Assembly (NCBI GenBank): GCA_032358255.1
Contig: JAULBX010015753.1
Coordinates: 27,922 to 91,921, forward strand
DNA: 64,000 nucleotides
Source: Heterotrichella gracilis
Lineage: Eukaryota; Sar; Xanthophyceae; Tribonematales; Xanthonemataceae
Direction: 5' to 3'
The translations under genes were made by a program, and so were the position numbers. A model generated the notes under the pieces. That model did no database searches, had not been told where the DNA came from, and was given only the letters and a program-made list of their open reading frames with translations. Below are positions 10,716 through 21,865 of this stretch, piece after piece (the first letter of the stretch is position 1; each line of letters starts with the position of its first letter).

Positions 10716-11798
10716 TCACCCATGGTATCGCATGCAGAAGCCCAGCTTCTTCATGGTGGTTGCGTATGTGGAGTGCAGCACCATGGCCTTGCGCAGCTCC
10801 CGGTTGCGTTTGGGGCTCTTGGGGAAGCGCTTGTGCCGGTGGCCCGGCCGCTGGCACATGACCTTGCCCGTGCCGGTGATCTTGAAGCGCTCCTTGTAGG
10901 AGCTGCAAATGGAGATGGAGAGGGTGGGTGAGGAGGGTGGGCGAGCAGCGTTTTGGGCATGCGGTTTGGAGTGCTGTTGGTGTAGGGTTTGTGGGAGTGG
11001 GGGTGGGTGATGAAGGAGAATTTTTGTGGAGACCTTTTTTGCAGAGAGCTGCAACGCGTGCCGGTAGCGGGTCTGTCATGGAGCTGGGCGGCGGGAGGCA
11101 AGTGGACAGGTGAAGGCTGGATGCCATAGTGGCTTTGCCGCGCAGTGCGCAGCATGGCAATACGTGGAAAGTGAAACACGCAGATTGATAGTGGGTCCTG
11201 AAACCTGCTGCTGCTGCTGCTGCGTACTGCCCTTATGCTAGGACTCACTGGCCCTTATGCTAGGACTCACTGGCCCTTACCTATAGGGCTTGAGCTTGCC
11301 ACCCACGTGCGGTGGCTTCAGCTTTGCAAAGCCTCGTTGTTTCTGGAGCAGGTGGTGGATCCTGTGCAGGGTCGTCGCATGCTGCAGAACGGGACAAACG
11401 CCATCAAACAGTGTATGCATGCATTACAATGTGATGACATGCATGCAACTAACCTGCGAATTGCAACAGCCCACACACATGTGTGCACACCCATAACAGC
11501 AGAAGTTATTAGCGAGTACAGGCATGCAATCACAGGCTCGATTACCCGCCAAGGTGGGCGTGCATGCACCGTGGCCACCACCCACCTGGACGTTAATCCC
11601 TTGGGACCCAAATCGTTGCGCTAAGTGATCTGTCAGGGACACAAACCCCCTCCACCCACTACTGGAAGCCTGGGGCAGTCCCGAAGTGGAGGGTACTTGC
11701 CAGATGCGTGTGGCGTGCTGTGTCAAGGCTGTGTGTTTGGTGCATGCGGCTCCTAGCTGGTATAGAGCACTAGGCAGCTGGCGCAAGAGCCTGTTCAT
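10716..11798 (-). CDS. mitochondrial large-subunit ribosomal protein bL35m
   Basis: Three exons on the minus strand: 11798-11586, 11381-11281, 10902-10716, giving 166 residues with matching phases. Exon 1 is a likely mitochondrial presequence: basic, hydroxylated and without acidic residues for the first 34 residues (MNRLLRQLPSALYQLGAAC, KHTALTQHATRIWQ). The mature part contains KLKPPHVGGKLKPYSSYKER, then FKITGTGKVMCQRPGHRHKR and FPKSPKRNRELRKAMVL. This matches bL35 (RFK.TGSGK…K.S.KRKR.LRK); the YSSYK.RFK lead-in and a long basic extension resemble plant mitochondrial L35 rather than the compact plastid form. It is a structural protein of the mitoribosome large subunit. Targeting to the mitochondrion rather than the plastid is inferred from the presequence and from that resemblance. 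Intron 2 contains a short tandem duplication (CCCTTATGCTAGGACTCACTGG twice, 11229-11273). Confidence 0.88.
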
Positions 11799-12472
11799 GA
11801 TGTTACCGACGAGAAGACACAGCTAGACTAGGTTCATGTGGCTGTACTTGATATAGAAGGGTGTAGCATGGGGTTCTAGTTCATATCAACTGTAACAAAG
11901 GACGATGCAAGATCAGAGTTTAATGCTAAGTGGTGGATATTCACGTGTTGTGGTTTGTAAAAACGGACCAGGACATCGATGCTACACAAGCCTGTTTACA
12001 TTCTAGACTCCAGAGTCTAGAGCTTGCCGTGAGTTGTACTTGTAGTCGGCAAGTGTACTCCAATCTGCCCAAGTAAAAATATTGCCTTTTCCCGCGCAGT
12101 CTATTTTTGATACAGATACCATCACCATCGAGTTATTGTCACAAGGCTTTGTCCACCAACCCAGTACAATCTCATCCTGTGCTCGTTGATTGGAGACCTG
12201 CCAGAGACCTGCCCAATTTACGCCTGTCGTTCGTGAAGACTTTCTGCATGCATACATGCATGCATTGGCATGGCATATGGGTGAACGCTGCCTATTGCAC
12301 TCTAGGTAAACACTTCTAGAGGGTGATGCCAGTCCGAGAGGGTGAAAAGAGCGTTTCAATTTGACGTGCCAGCCCTTCACTGCCCGCCTTTGCCTACACG
12401 AACCGACACGAACAGAGCCAGGTAGCAGCCCATGGCTCCAGTGTAACAACAGCCCTGCTCCAATCGACAGCC
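11799..12472. promoter_or_regulatory. divergent intergenic region, bL35m (-) and OS-9 (+)
   Basis: The 674 bases between two divergently transcribed start codons must hold both promoters and 5' UTRs. It carries a CATGCATACATGCATGCATTGGCATGG-like cluster at about 12246-12275. A short upstream ATG at 12432 (MAPV then stop) precedes the OS-9 ATG and would be a 4-codon uORF if transcribed. No TATA box is assigned. Confidence 0.5.
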
Positions 12473-15400
12473 ATGGCGGGTCTTCCGTCCACCCACCTGC
12501 TGTCACTGACGGTTCTGGCCCTTATCACTGGCGGAGGGTGTGGGCTTGTGGAGTTCATACAAGGTATGATGCCTGTCCAGCACTTTAATCCATATCGCAG
12601 GTCACTGGCGAAGGGTTCCATACCCAAGAGCTAGTGCCTGCCTTACCATGAACTCCATATCAGGGAGCTACCTTTAACGGTTCTGATAGCTCAATTTTGG
12701 AACTGCACCATGTACACATGCTGAAGAGGCACACAGCGCACCTCTCCTCAGCTTGGTTGTGATTGCCTGTTGTGTGCAGACCCCAAGCCGAGCTTCATCG
12801 ACGAGCTGAAGGATGCAAAGTATGTGGTTGCTGTGGACCCAGCAGGTAAGGTGGTTGAATTGCTTTCTACCGTGTACAGCAATATGCATGCATATCGGGT
12901 GTCCACTAGTGGAGGCGCTCAGGCGTCAGTGCTGTGGTGACAACCTCTGACAACTGACAAGTGCCTTTATGGTTGATACATGTCGTTTCACAAGAGTTTG
13001 CGGCATTGCACTCCACAGCCTCAACTGTAAGCATAGCCCGCAGCGGTGAGTGCCCATCCGATAACCAGGGCGCCCAATCCCAGTATCCCCCGAAGTGGTC
13101 CCATCTCCACAGTCAGAACTCCTCATCCCCACAGCCAGGCCCCACTTCCCATCCCGACCCAACCCCCATCCCCCACCCCCCACTCCCCACTCCCCCACAG
13201 GTGTCACCGAGCCCCCCCGTGAGAGCAACACCACCCACCGAGTGGTGCAGATGAGGGATGCAAGGGGGAAGCGGTACAACTGCTCGCTACCCACGGGCCA
13301 GACAGACGACCAGCTGGCGTCCAGCGTGAGTGTATATGCCCTTGTGTAGAGTTTGCAAACCCGGCATGTACCCTTGCTTAGGGTTTGAACCCATGTAGGG
13401 CTTTCGTATTCTTGTGCAGGGTTTGCACCCTTATGTAGGTTGCACGTTTGCGTGAGGCTGATAACCATTTGCGGGGGATTAACCCTTGTGTAGGTTTTGC
13501 ACCTTTGTGTGTAGGAGTTACCTGCTGCCAGGCGTAATCACACAACAACCAGCCGCAACTTACGTGGCTCAGCTTAACTCACATCCCCGCAACTGGCCAC
13601 AACATTCCCTTCCCAACCATTATATATTCTGTTGATTTTCCTTTCCCCCTTGTTCAGCGTCCCACTGGCGTGCCTCACGACAAGACACCCTCCGAGCTGC
13701 TGGACGGACTAGGTGAGGCAAGGAAGGGTGGTGAGAGCAACTTGCTATGGTGTTCTTAGAAAACACCATGCCAATCATTTATGCCAATACCAACAGTAAA
13801 AAGAAGCCATGCGAATGCACACAATGCATGCAGCCTGCGGCAGCCGTCCATATAAATTGCTGGGATTATTGGCATTAATCATACCAGCCTGTGCATACAT
13901 CCCTGATGCAGCATGAAACCCCGCATGAAACCCTCCTGAGGAAATTCAAATAATACTGCCTGCTCTAAACTCATCCATTGAGCGGATTCTGCCACAGCAT
14001 CACCCACATATGATTATAGCTTCATCGATGAAATGCATGTAATTGACAAACATCCTCCCCTCCCCCCTTACTCCCGCAGCCAGCCTGTGCTTCTATCGTA
14101 TCGAGGGGTGGTGGACGTACGAGCTGTGCTACCAGCAGCATGTGCGCCAGTTCCACAAGGAGGGGGAGGAAATATCGCAGGAGTACCTGCTGGGGAGGTA
14201 TCAGGAGCCAAGCGCGCAGGTAAGAGGTGTGATAAAACACAAGTAAATTGGAGCGAAATAATGCCAAAGTACTTCGCAGGGTGAATATGACGGTCTCCAA
14301 GGCCAAGGGTCTCAAATAACCCTTAAATATGCACGTTTTTGACATAGAGCAAATCATTCCTTGTAATGAGATCCGATTATTTGCATGTGTGCGTGCGTTG
14401 CGCGTGCATGCCGCCCCAAGAGAGGGGTTGTCTTACTCTGGAGGTGCCTGTTCTTCTTTTAGTAGTCATGTTGGTACTTTCCAGGCGGGTATATTCATTG
14501 ACAACAATATGGGCAGGCTTTTTATCGTCATTGTGGTATTCTGTAGGCAGACGCGGTGCTGCATGACTCGAGTGCCATCATGCCCTGGCGGGCAACCTAT
14601 GTGGCGCAGCTGTACAGCGGGGGGGCGGAGTGCGACTTGACGGGGGAAAAGCGACAGACAGAGGTGGGGGAGAGGGATGGACTTTCTAATGCGATGCAAT
14701 TGCTGGTGTCACACCTTGTGTAGCCCTACCAAACCCTTCATCCACATATGCGGTCACGTCAACTCACAAGTCCACACCAGAAATTTCAACAGAATTTGCT
14801 TTTATTGGCAAAATTCAACACAATTTAGCAAGGTATGTTCTTGTCAACAAAAATGACAAAAACCTCCTGTGCACATTCTCCGCCGTCTCCTCCCCTGCAG
14901 GTTCGCTTCGTTTGCTCCCCTGATGGCAAGGACAGCATCGTTGGCATGGAGGAAGCTGCCACCTGCAAGTACCTGCTCACACTGGCAACAGGCAGGCTGT
15001 GCAGGCATGCAGACTTCAGACCGGTGCGTCCTAGGGTGTGGGTTAGGGTTTGGACTAGGGTTTGCTCTAAGATGTGGAATCCACCTGGGGATTCCAGACC
15101 TTCGGGTCTGAGCCTGGGGCCTAGAATAATGCATGCTACCTGTAGCCGCCGCATGTCCCTTGGGGGCTTACTGAGTTTAGACGGGTGTGCTGCGTTGAAT
15201 GTTTCTGGTTCAGGGTCTGGAGATTGTGTGTTCACCCTAGCCACCCACCGGGTTATCAACCAGATGTTGCACCCTGGAACCTAAGTCCAGCAGTAACTGT
15301 GCTGCACCTGGTCACCTGGTCTTTGGGTGCATACATTTTCTTTGACCAAAAATCCTAAGCAAGGGTTTTGCTTGGCCTGCAGAAAGAAGCGCCTGCCGCG

Positions 15401-15889
15401 CACATCCTGTGCACTGCGCTGGATCCCGACCCACGACCAGCAGCAGTAGGGGATGACTCGCCTCCCACCACGCTGAGAGCCGCCTCCGCCCTCCCATCTC
15501 AAAGCACCCCTGATGATGCCAATGGCGACGATGCCACACAAGGGGTTAACAACCCTACTGGGGTAGATAACCCTGCTGGGGCCAAGAACCCTACTGGGAC
15601 CAAAGACCCTACTACGGCGGTGAACCCTACCAGGGTTGAGGAGGATGAGGTAGTTGATTTGGATACCCTGCTGGTTGGGGAGGAGGCTCAAGAGGTGGAA
15701 GGGGAGGCAATGGTGGAGAAGATGTTGGTGGAGGGGGTGCAGGGGAGCGGGGTGGGGAGCCGGATAGGGGTGGATGTCACAAACCTGGGGAAAGGGGAGG
15801 TGCCTGCACGCAAGCGCAGCTTCTCCCTGGGGAGTGAAGATGAAGGGGAGGACGGGGAGGAAGCTGGCAGGGTGCATGATGAGATATGA
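12473..15889 (+). CDS. OS9: OS-9/Yos9-type ER lectin (ERAD, MRH domain)
   Basis: OS-9 proteins bind trimmed N-glycans on misfolded ER glycoproteins and hand them to the Hrd1 ubiquitin ligase. Eight exons: 12473-12563, 12780-12845, 13201-13325, 13658-13712, 14080-14219, 14547-14663, 14901-15023, 15383-15889, giving 407 residues; every phase matches. A signal peptide is visible (THLLSLTVLALITGGGCG). A lectin lead-in follows (HRVVQMRDARGKRYNCSLP), then the MRH domain. The double Trp is in EGWWTYELCYQQHVRQFHKE, with its Gln. The Arg is in QTEVRFVCSP, and the Glu and Tyr are in MEEAATCKYLLTLATGRLC. These correspond to the mannose-contacting residues of OS-9. The acidic, disordered C-terminus contains five NPTG/NPAG-like units built from AACCCT DNA repeats (15550-15640). 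It ends in HDEI, a plausible variant ER-retention signal. Confidence 0.93.
15550..15640 (+). repeat. AACCCT-based coding repeat in OS-9 exon 8
   Basis: Five units of the form AACCCT(A/G)CTGGG(G/A)… run in frame and encode NNPTGVDNPAGAKNPTG followed by TKDPTTAVNPTRV. The last unit is a dyad, AACCCTACCAGGGTT. It is the same motif that peppers introns in this window, here within an exon. Confidence 0.85.
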
Positions 15890-17280
15890 CCAAGCGTTTT
15901 TCCTTTAATTTTTTGTTCATTTTTTGTATGTCATGTGGGATGCCCTTACCTCTCTAGGAAAGGGAACCGCTCTGCTCTGGGGTGCAGGTGGCACTTTTGC
16001 TCTGTGGTTGGCTTCCACGCTGTTTTATTATCCTGTAACCCAGAGGAGTTGCGGCTGGGTTGGACAGGGGTTTGCAGGCCTATTGGTGAAAGAATAATCA
16101 CATCATGTTTTCAAATGCTTGTTCGACATGGGTGAATTTTGCAACATCCTTCACAGCTCAAGTGGTACATGATGCGGTGCGATAAGGCGAGTGGTGGTGG
16201 GTGGAGTGGGAGCAGGTGGGCCGGTCACCGTGTACATGCTGTGGGTGCCGTCTATTGAAGGGCTGTGTGTTTCTTTGTTTCTTTCTTGAGGCATCCGTCT
16301 ACTCCCATTGCCTTGGGTTACATGGATTATCCTTGGTCTATTTTGTACGGTATCCATGTAGCAGTCACGTGACAGTACGCTGGGTTTGACTCGATTAACC
16401 AGTGATGCTGCCGGGCAGAGCCTTATTGGAGGTATCAGCAGGACAGGGCAGGGGCTGGTGCAAGGTGTGTAATACTGTGGCAAGCAATGTTGTTACTAAT
16501 TGAATTAATCTGCTAAGCAGCTGAATAGCATGGCATCTGTTGAAACCACCACCCGCTGAAGTTGTTGTAATGTGTTCGATTGTCCGCTAATCAAGTCCAC
16601 AACAATCATCGCCTCGCGAGCCTCACCCTGAGGGTGTCGCTGCTGCCCCACTGCCCCACTGAGTGGCCTGGTGTAAGCCTTTTGCATGCATGCTTAGCTT
16701 ACAGTCTGCCTGGGCCAGTGCAGTGCAATTGCGGGTTCCGTTCCATTCAATGGACGTTCCTTGAAATTAAAAAAGAGATTTCCCTCAGAAAATGGGACTC
16801 CCTAATTGCAGAGTGTTAGATTGAAAAGTAAGGGTACAGAGCCACCGGTGCGGCGCAAATTGAATACAATTACAATTTCTGTACAGTAATTGCTCACGTT
16901 GCAGTTAAGGTGGGCAATGATTGGTGGCGAGCGAGAGTAGACAAATGGCGGTGTTTACAACAGTTGGTGAATGGGCTGTCAGTGGCGGTAATAATGGTGT
17001 ACAGAAATATAGAACTGGTTGCCACAGCCTCTGTGTGTGGCACGCATATTATTAATATGTGACATTTCTGACAACACCCAACGACAAACCCTCCCACGCA
17101 TACAATGTCCAGGACATAGCTTAATTGAAATATGGATGCTGAACTGTACAAATAAAGCAACATGTCTACAGCACAACCAGCGCGAATACACAATAAAGAA
17201 ATACATGGCACAATACACGATTTTTTATTTCGGAAATAAAAAACCACAGCACAGCATCACGTCACTCAAACCCCCTTGCT
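15890..17280. other. intergenic region between OS-9 and F2 3' ends
   Basis: Convergent 3' flanks of OS-9 (+) and F2 (-). No exon or RNA gene is supported. TTACA motifs on the + strand near 16870 and 16955 could be minus-strand TGTAA poly(A) signals for F2. Confidence 0.5.
16034..16038 (+). promoter_or_regulatory. candidate poly(A) signal TGTAA of OS-9
   Basis: TGTAA, the usual chlorophyte polyadenylation signal, occurs 145 bases after the OS-9 stop codon. The motif is short, so this is weak evidence on its own. Confidence 0.35.
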
Positions 17281-19094
17281 TCACTCCAACCGAAAAGTTT
17301 CTGATTCAAACCAGGCTTGCACTGCCGCGATCTCTCCCGCACTGGCTGCCACCACGTGCTCAAGTATCAGCAGGTCATCTGACATGTCGCAGTGCCCGAG
17401 ACCCACGTCAGCCGGCCTTGACCCACGTCAACGGTCTACACCAACCCATAGTTGCCCCTCATAATCACCGTTATCGCACTGTCACTCAAGGACGCTGCGC
17501 TGTCCGCCACAGTCACTTTGCTGCAGTCACTCCAGTGACTGGACGTCAATTTGATGAAGCGCGGCGGGATGACACCTGGCAGCCGGAGGTCCAGCACCCG
17601 CTCATTGGCCGGGATCGGGCGGGTCCCCAGGCACAGCGAGCGCAACCTTGGCAAGGGGGGCAGGCTGAACGTCACCGCAGCCCTTCCTTCCCTGTAATGC
17701 TCATCATGGTTGACTTCATCATCGAGATACAGCTCCTGCAGATGTCCCAGGCCAGCAAGCGCCTTGTGGAAGTCCATCCCCGGGGTGACTGGCATGTGCA
17801 GGCGCGTGAGCTGGGTGTGCAGCTGACAAGCCAGGCCATGTTGGGGCAGGGTCAGGGCTAGGGGCAGCTGGGCCCTGCTGGGTGCCCAAAACGGCCCGCC
17901 GATTGTCAATTCCCTGAGGGATGCTGGGAGCTCCAGAAGTGGCAGCTTGGCGGCATGGTATACCGCCTCGTTGTGGCGGCACAAAAAGAGCGTGAAGCTG
18001 GTGAGGAGGCGGATGCTGGCCAGGCGCCACGCATCCAGAACCTGTTCACACTCTACCACGATGGCGAGGCTGCTGAGCTGAGGCAAGAGCTCCAGGGCTG
18101 ACAGCCACCCAAAGCCCTCGGGGCTCCACCAGTTCACGTTGTGGAGCCTCAGTCGGAGGACTGACAGGCTGGCAAGTGGCGGGAGGCAGGGTGACGGGAA
18201 CCACTTGCAGTCCATCCCGCTATCCACAGACAACTCCAAGCAGGAGAGGAGCTGCAGGCTGGACAGTGCAGCCACCGCCGCTGGCAGGTCGTACTCGAGG
18301 GTGCCGTCATCAAATGCCCGCGTGTGCAGCTTCAGTGCCAGAGTCTGAAGGCTGGTGAGCCTGCCGATTGCTTTGGCAAAGCCAGCAATCCCGTTGTCCT
18401 CCCTACTGCGAATGCTCCAGGTGAGGTCCAGCGAGTGCAGGCGGGTGAAGCCCCCCAGGATGCCCAAATCGTGCAGCAAGCTGTCCTTGCCGTTTGAAAG
18501 TTTGGAAGTTAGGAGCATCCCTTTGAGCAACTGCAGGTGCTTCCCGCTGACAGCGTGCAGGAAGGGGGCTTGGTGGGTCAGGGGATCCGCCCCTTCGGTG
18601 TTGGTGGCCAGGTCAGCTTTGGGGTCCAGGCTGAGGTCCAGGTGGCAGGTGTGGGACAGCGGCAGCGCCCCATGGGTGCTACCTCCACTACTGCTGGGGA
18701 GAGTAGCCCCGCTGCTGTTTGGCTGGAACTGGGTGCCACTGGGAATGGGGTTACTGCCCTCGCCGCCAGCCAGGAACGCCACAAGCTGCTTTTGCTCCGC
18801 ACTATCAAGGTTTGTCAAGGAGGCGGGCCAGGCCACGCTCCGCCAGGCGCCGCTGGGCCCCTGCAGGGCCTCCTGCCAGCGCTTGCACACCAGCTGGTTG
18901 CGCACACGCTCCTCCAACGGCAGCAGGCCCAGCACCTCCTGCAGGAAGGGCACCGGCTGGGTGGGTGGGAGTTGGGCGTGGCGGGTTATGGTGGAGGGGA
19001 TCTCAGTGGCTTGACACGTAGAAGGCTGTGGGCCCTCACCCTGCGCAGCATTACGTTTGCGTGAAAGCTTGCTGATGGGTCGCCAGGCGCACAC
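17281..19094 (-). CDS. F-box/LRR protein copy F2, C-terminally truncated by a nonsense codon
   Basis: The open frame 19094-17436 encodes 552 residues with a recognisable F-box (FLQEVLGLLPLEERVRNQLV then CKRWQEAL) and the full family LRR-like body. It stops at GNYGLV with TAG where F1 has TAC (GLVYTVD). Beyond the stop the family sequence continues (TVDVGQGRLTW), then shifts frame, and the terminal block AGEIAAVQAWFESETFRLE is readable to a TGA at 17281-17283. So one nonsense change and one indel removed about 55 residues. The N-terminus differs from the paralogues' MADQ start (it begins MCAWRPISKLSRK), and the usual leader acceptor is not evident, although the leader donor is kept at 19388. 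It may be a recent pseudogene or a shortened but functional protein. Confidence 0.6.
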
Positions 19095-20233
19095 GTGTCT
19101 GGGAAGGCAGACTGCTAGCTATATGCAAAGTAGGCAAACTGTGCCTCACTAGACAGGCAATGGACGCTACTTCTGAAGTGTAACGTAATTGTTTGGATGT
19201 ATATCATTCAAGATAAAGAGTCTGATGGCTGTAGGACGAGCGCTGCATGGTGAGAAAATTATGCATGCACTGGTTGCTGTATGCATGCATATGCTGGTTG
19301 CACGGCAGTCAAAGTGATAGGGGAACAGAGGTCCATGTACCCAACTTTGTTGTTCCAAACATAGTACATGCCAACGTCTCGGCCTCACCTGCGGGTTACG
19401 CCCTTCACAAACGCAACTGGCCTCGTGCCCCCACCAACTGGATCACCTCGGAGCCTTGTAACGAATGCAACTGCTGCAAAGGGGTCCACCTTCTTGCTGC
19501 GATGTTACTCTTCTGGCCCTTTCCCAGTGAAATAGCCGGGCTCCTGTCACAGCCCTCAGAACCTGCTGAGCCCTTGCTCCCATGCCACTTCTGTTGCGTT
19601 TTTCGAAACCCAGTGGTTATCAAGGACGGTCCTCAAGCAGCCTGTGCCACAAGAAGGTGTGGAGCCTGCCTGTTTACAAGAACAAGTATAAAATAGGTCT
19701 AGGCTGTGTTCTTTTGGACGGGCTGCAAGTTTAATATTACAAGATGTGATTTGACAGTCACTTTTCAGTCACTTTTCAGGATAAAAAATAAACAAGGAAT
19801 TCAACAACAATAAAAATAATAACAGCCTACTGGGTTACTATTTATTTAAACTCTATAATATCATGAGTTAAGGCAAATAGATTACATCAGCAGACTACAA
19901 ATCACAGGGTTAAAAAAAGCAGCCTGCAATCCCCAATGCAATCCATCCAATGTGGCAGTAGTATCGACCAACTGGCTAGATAGCGCTTGCCCTAACCATT
20001 CATACCATAGGAATGGGAGCCTAGGCAACACCGTAAATGCTGCTCCACTTATCGCACCAAAATACAAACACTGTCCCACCGTACATTCCACACAAATCAC
20101 GTTTGGAGGTGCTCAGCACAACGTCCCTGTGGTTTCACCTATCAAAGGTAAGTGTGAACAGGTGCGCACTTCAGCAACCGCCGCCCCCACTTGCATCGTT
20201 CAAAGCCACCACAACACAGCAGCATCCCCTCTT
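19095..20233. other. spacer between F2 and F3 with F2 leader donor
   Basis: Contains the F2 leader donor (minus strand CGCAG|GTGAGG, intron side 19383-19388) and GCATGCAT palindromes at about 19260-19300. The stretch 19730-19880 is AT-rich. No other gene is supported. Confidence 0.5.
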
Positions 20234-21865
20234 TCACTCCACCCTAAAGGTTTCCAATTCAAACCATGCTTGCACTGCCGCAATCTCCGCCGCAATGCCT
20301 CCCACCTCGCTTGCAATTTCCAAGGATTTGAGTGACAAGGCACCATCCCGGGGACCCCATGTCAGTTGGCCTTCACCCACACGTGCTGTGTAGACAAAAC
20401 CAGACGACCCCCTCATCATCACTGTTACTTCGCTTAAAGCCAAAGGTCCCGAGATGTCGTTCGCACGTACTTTGCTGTTTTGCCAAACGCTCTCAGTCAT
20501 TTTGATGAAGCTCCGAGGGAGGATTTCTGGCAGCCAGATGTCCAGCACCACCTCGTACATTGTTATGATTTTGGCTCCCAGGCACAGTGAGCGCAGCCTT
20601 GGTAGCGGGGGCAGGCTGAACGTCACTGCAGGGCCGTAAGATGTGAGCGTGTTGCATTCATCATCGAGGTATAGCTCCTCCAATTGCGTCAGGCCAGCAA
20701 GCGCCCCTTGGAGGTCTATGCCGGGGTACACAGGCATGTGCAGGAGCGTGAGCTGGGTGAGCGGCTGCAAGGCCATGGGCAGCTGGGGCATGCTGGGTGA
20801 CAGCTCGTAGTTCCCTCCTTTGATGGTCAATGCCCTGAGCGGCAGTGGCAGCGCAAGGGATGGCAGCTTCAGTTTCTCGGTGAAGCGGATTTGGTGATCC
20901 CCATCACGAATGTCAGACATGAAGAGCGAAAGACTGGTGAGAGCAGTGGCGGTGACCAGCGACAGCAGCTTGGGCATGCGATCAGACCACAGCGCAATGG
21001 TTAGATTGCTGAGCTGAGGCATGTGCTTGAGGGCGGACAGCCACCCATGGCCAGCTGCGCTCACACAGCGGTTCTTGCCATGAACGCTGATTTGGAGGAC
21101 TGACAGGCTGGCAAGTGGCGGGAGGCAAAGTGGCAAGCTGCATTGGACCCTGCTGCTCCAAAAGAGGTCCAAGCTTGTGAGGGCCTGCAGGCTGGACAGT
21201 GCACCCACCGCCGCTGCCAAAGCATCATGAGAGAGCAAGGGGCCATCCATGCCCTCCCCATGCAGGTTCAATGCCAGGGTACGGAGGTTGGAGAGCTTGC
21301 TGATCGCTTCGCCAAGGACGACAGCCTCGGCGACAACGAGTGGGGCGCTAAATTCCCGACGCACGTCGAGCAAGCGCAGGTTGGTGAGAGTGCCCAGCGC
21401 CGCCACTACTCGCGTGCAGTGCGGGTGGAGGTACAGGCCTGCCAGGGACTGCAGGTGCTTGTGGTTGACCGCTTGCAAAACGGGCACAAGCCTGGCAGCG
21501 CAGGGCTCCCTGGCCCCTCCTTGGAGATCAAGGTGGCTGGTGTATGCTAGCCTTGGCTGCATCGCCCTGTGGCCACTGCTGCTGCTGCCACGAGGCAGCG
21601 TGCAACCGCCTACCAGGAACGCCACAAGCTGGCCTTGTTTGACCCTGCTGCCGCTCTCATCGGTATCCCAATGGTAGAGGAGGGGTCCGGGCCAGGTCAC
21701 GCTCTGCCATGCCGTGCTGGGCCCCTGCAGGGCCTCCCGCCAGCGTGCACACACCGCCTGGGCGCGCACACGCTCGGTCAGAGGCAGCCACCCCAGCACC
21801 TCCTGCAGGAGCGGCTCTGGCAGGGAGTGGGTGGGGAAGGGTTCTGGGACTGGCTGGTCAGCCAT
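20234..21865 (-). CDS. F-box/LRR protein copy F3 (intact)
   Basis: A 543-residue uninterrupted frame starting MADQPVPEPFPTHSLPEPLL. The F-box follows (LQEVLGWLPLTERVRAQAVC then ARWREAL), then Leu-rich degenerate repeats such as LASLSVLQISVHG, LSNLTIALWSDRMPKL and LTQLEELYLDDE. The conserved family end is VMMRGSSGFVYTARVGEGQL…EIAAVQAWFELETFRVE. The length and both ends match the family, so it is probably functional, presumably as an SCF substrate receptor (inference). A 5' leader intron is conserved: donor CTTCAG|GTGAGG at 22540 and acceptor CTGTGCAG|GTGG at 21922 (minus strand), so the start codon lies about 56 bases into the second exon. Confidence 0.85.
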   Translation of the reverse strand: MADQPVPEPFPTHSLPEPLLQEVLGWLPLTERVRAQAVCARWREALQGPSTAWQSVTWPGPLLYHWDTDESGSRVKQGQLVAFLVGGCTLPRGSSSSGHRAMQPRLAYTSHLDLQGGAREPCAARLVPVLQAVNHKHLQSLAGLYLHPHCTRVVAALGTLTNLRLLDVRREFSAPLVVAEAVVLGEAISKLSNLRTLALNLHGEGMDGPLLSHDALAAAVGALSSLQALTSLDLFWSSRVQCSLPLCLPPLASLSVLQISVHGKNRCVSAAGHGWLSALKHMPQLSNLTIALWSDRMPKLLSLVTATALTSLSLFMSDIRDGDHQIRFTEKLKLPSLALPLPLRALTIKGGNYELSPSMPQLPMALQPLTQLTLLHMPVYPGIDLQGALAGLTQLEELYLDDECNTLTSYGPAVTFSLPPLPRLRSLCLGAKIITMYEVVLDIWLPEILPRSFIKMTESVWQNSKVRANDISGPLALSEVTVMMRGSSGFVYTARVGEGQLTWGPRDGALSLKSLEIASEVGGIAAEIAAVQAWFELETFRVE

